Assembly (NCBI GenBank): GCA_028292075.1
Contig: JAQGNA010000563.1
Coordinates: 1-5,865 of the forward strand
Length of the DNA: 5,865 nucleotides
Direction: 5' to 3'
Origin: Rhodoferax sp.
Lineage (GTDB): Bacteria > Pseudomonadota > Gammaproteobacteria > Burkholderiales > Burkholderiaceae
The notes below the pieces were generated by a model. It ran no database searches. It was not told the origin of the DNA and saw only the letters and a list, made by a program, of their open reading frames with translations. Below are positions 5,802 through 5,865 of this stretch, piece by piece (the first letter of the stretch is position 1; each line of letters starts with the position of its first letter). The position numbers were made by a program, and so were the translations under genes.

Positions 5802-5865
5802 ACCCGTACCGCTCCCGCACTTAATGAACTCACGCCGGCCGGGCAGGCACTTCACCGGTCATCGG

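Noticed and set aside
5658..5855. 65-codon minus-strand open frame in the ridA upstream region
   Set aside because: It spans the promoter candidate and repeats, has no good ribosome binding site and resembles no known protein.

Overview
The window is GC-rich and densely coded, with strong third-position G/C bias and long antisense shadow frames. The protein families and codon use suggest a Gram-negative betaproteobacterium of the Burkholderiales/Comamonadaceae type (Variovorax- or Acidovorax-like). This assignment is an inference from family resemblance. No rRNA, tRNA, CRISPR array, transposase or other mobile element was seen.

Left part (1-2780, minus strand): a tightly packed three-gene operon read right to left. 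It encodes an outer-membrane TonB-dependent receptor, then a periplasmic YfiR/DUF4154 protein starting 1 nt after the receptor stop, then an inner-membrane sensor that overlaps it by ATGA and is cut off by the window edge. The sensor fragment shows one membrane helix followed by the start of a CHASE8-like periplasmic domain. The layout resembles the YfiBNR signalling system, with a TonB receptor in place of the YfiB lipoprotein. It suggests that ligand or receptor status at the outer membrane is relayed through YfiR to a cytoplasmic output, probably c-di-GMP synthesis; the output domain lies outside the window.

Middle (2781-3546): a 451-nt divergent intergenic region with weak promoter candidates, then a small plus-strand dodecin gene (flavin-binding dodecamer). 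A GC-rich hairpin cluster follows, between the convergent dodecin and PLP-enzyme genes.

Right part (3547-5865, minus strand): a RidA-family lipoprotein gene followed, after a 120-nt gap, by a class V aminotransferase-fold PLP enzyme with a Tat signal and a lipobox. RidA proteins hydrolyse reactive enamines/imines released by PLP enzymes, so the pair reads as an envelope-anchored PLP enzyme with its own imine deaminase. The gap holds three GACGTCT repeats. The AT-rich ridA leader holds a good sigma70-like promoter, a 7-bp inverted repeat and, further upstream, a 10-bp-phased direct repeat. The most unusual parts are the exported PLP/RidA pair and the receptor-YfiR-CHASE8 operon.
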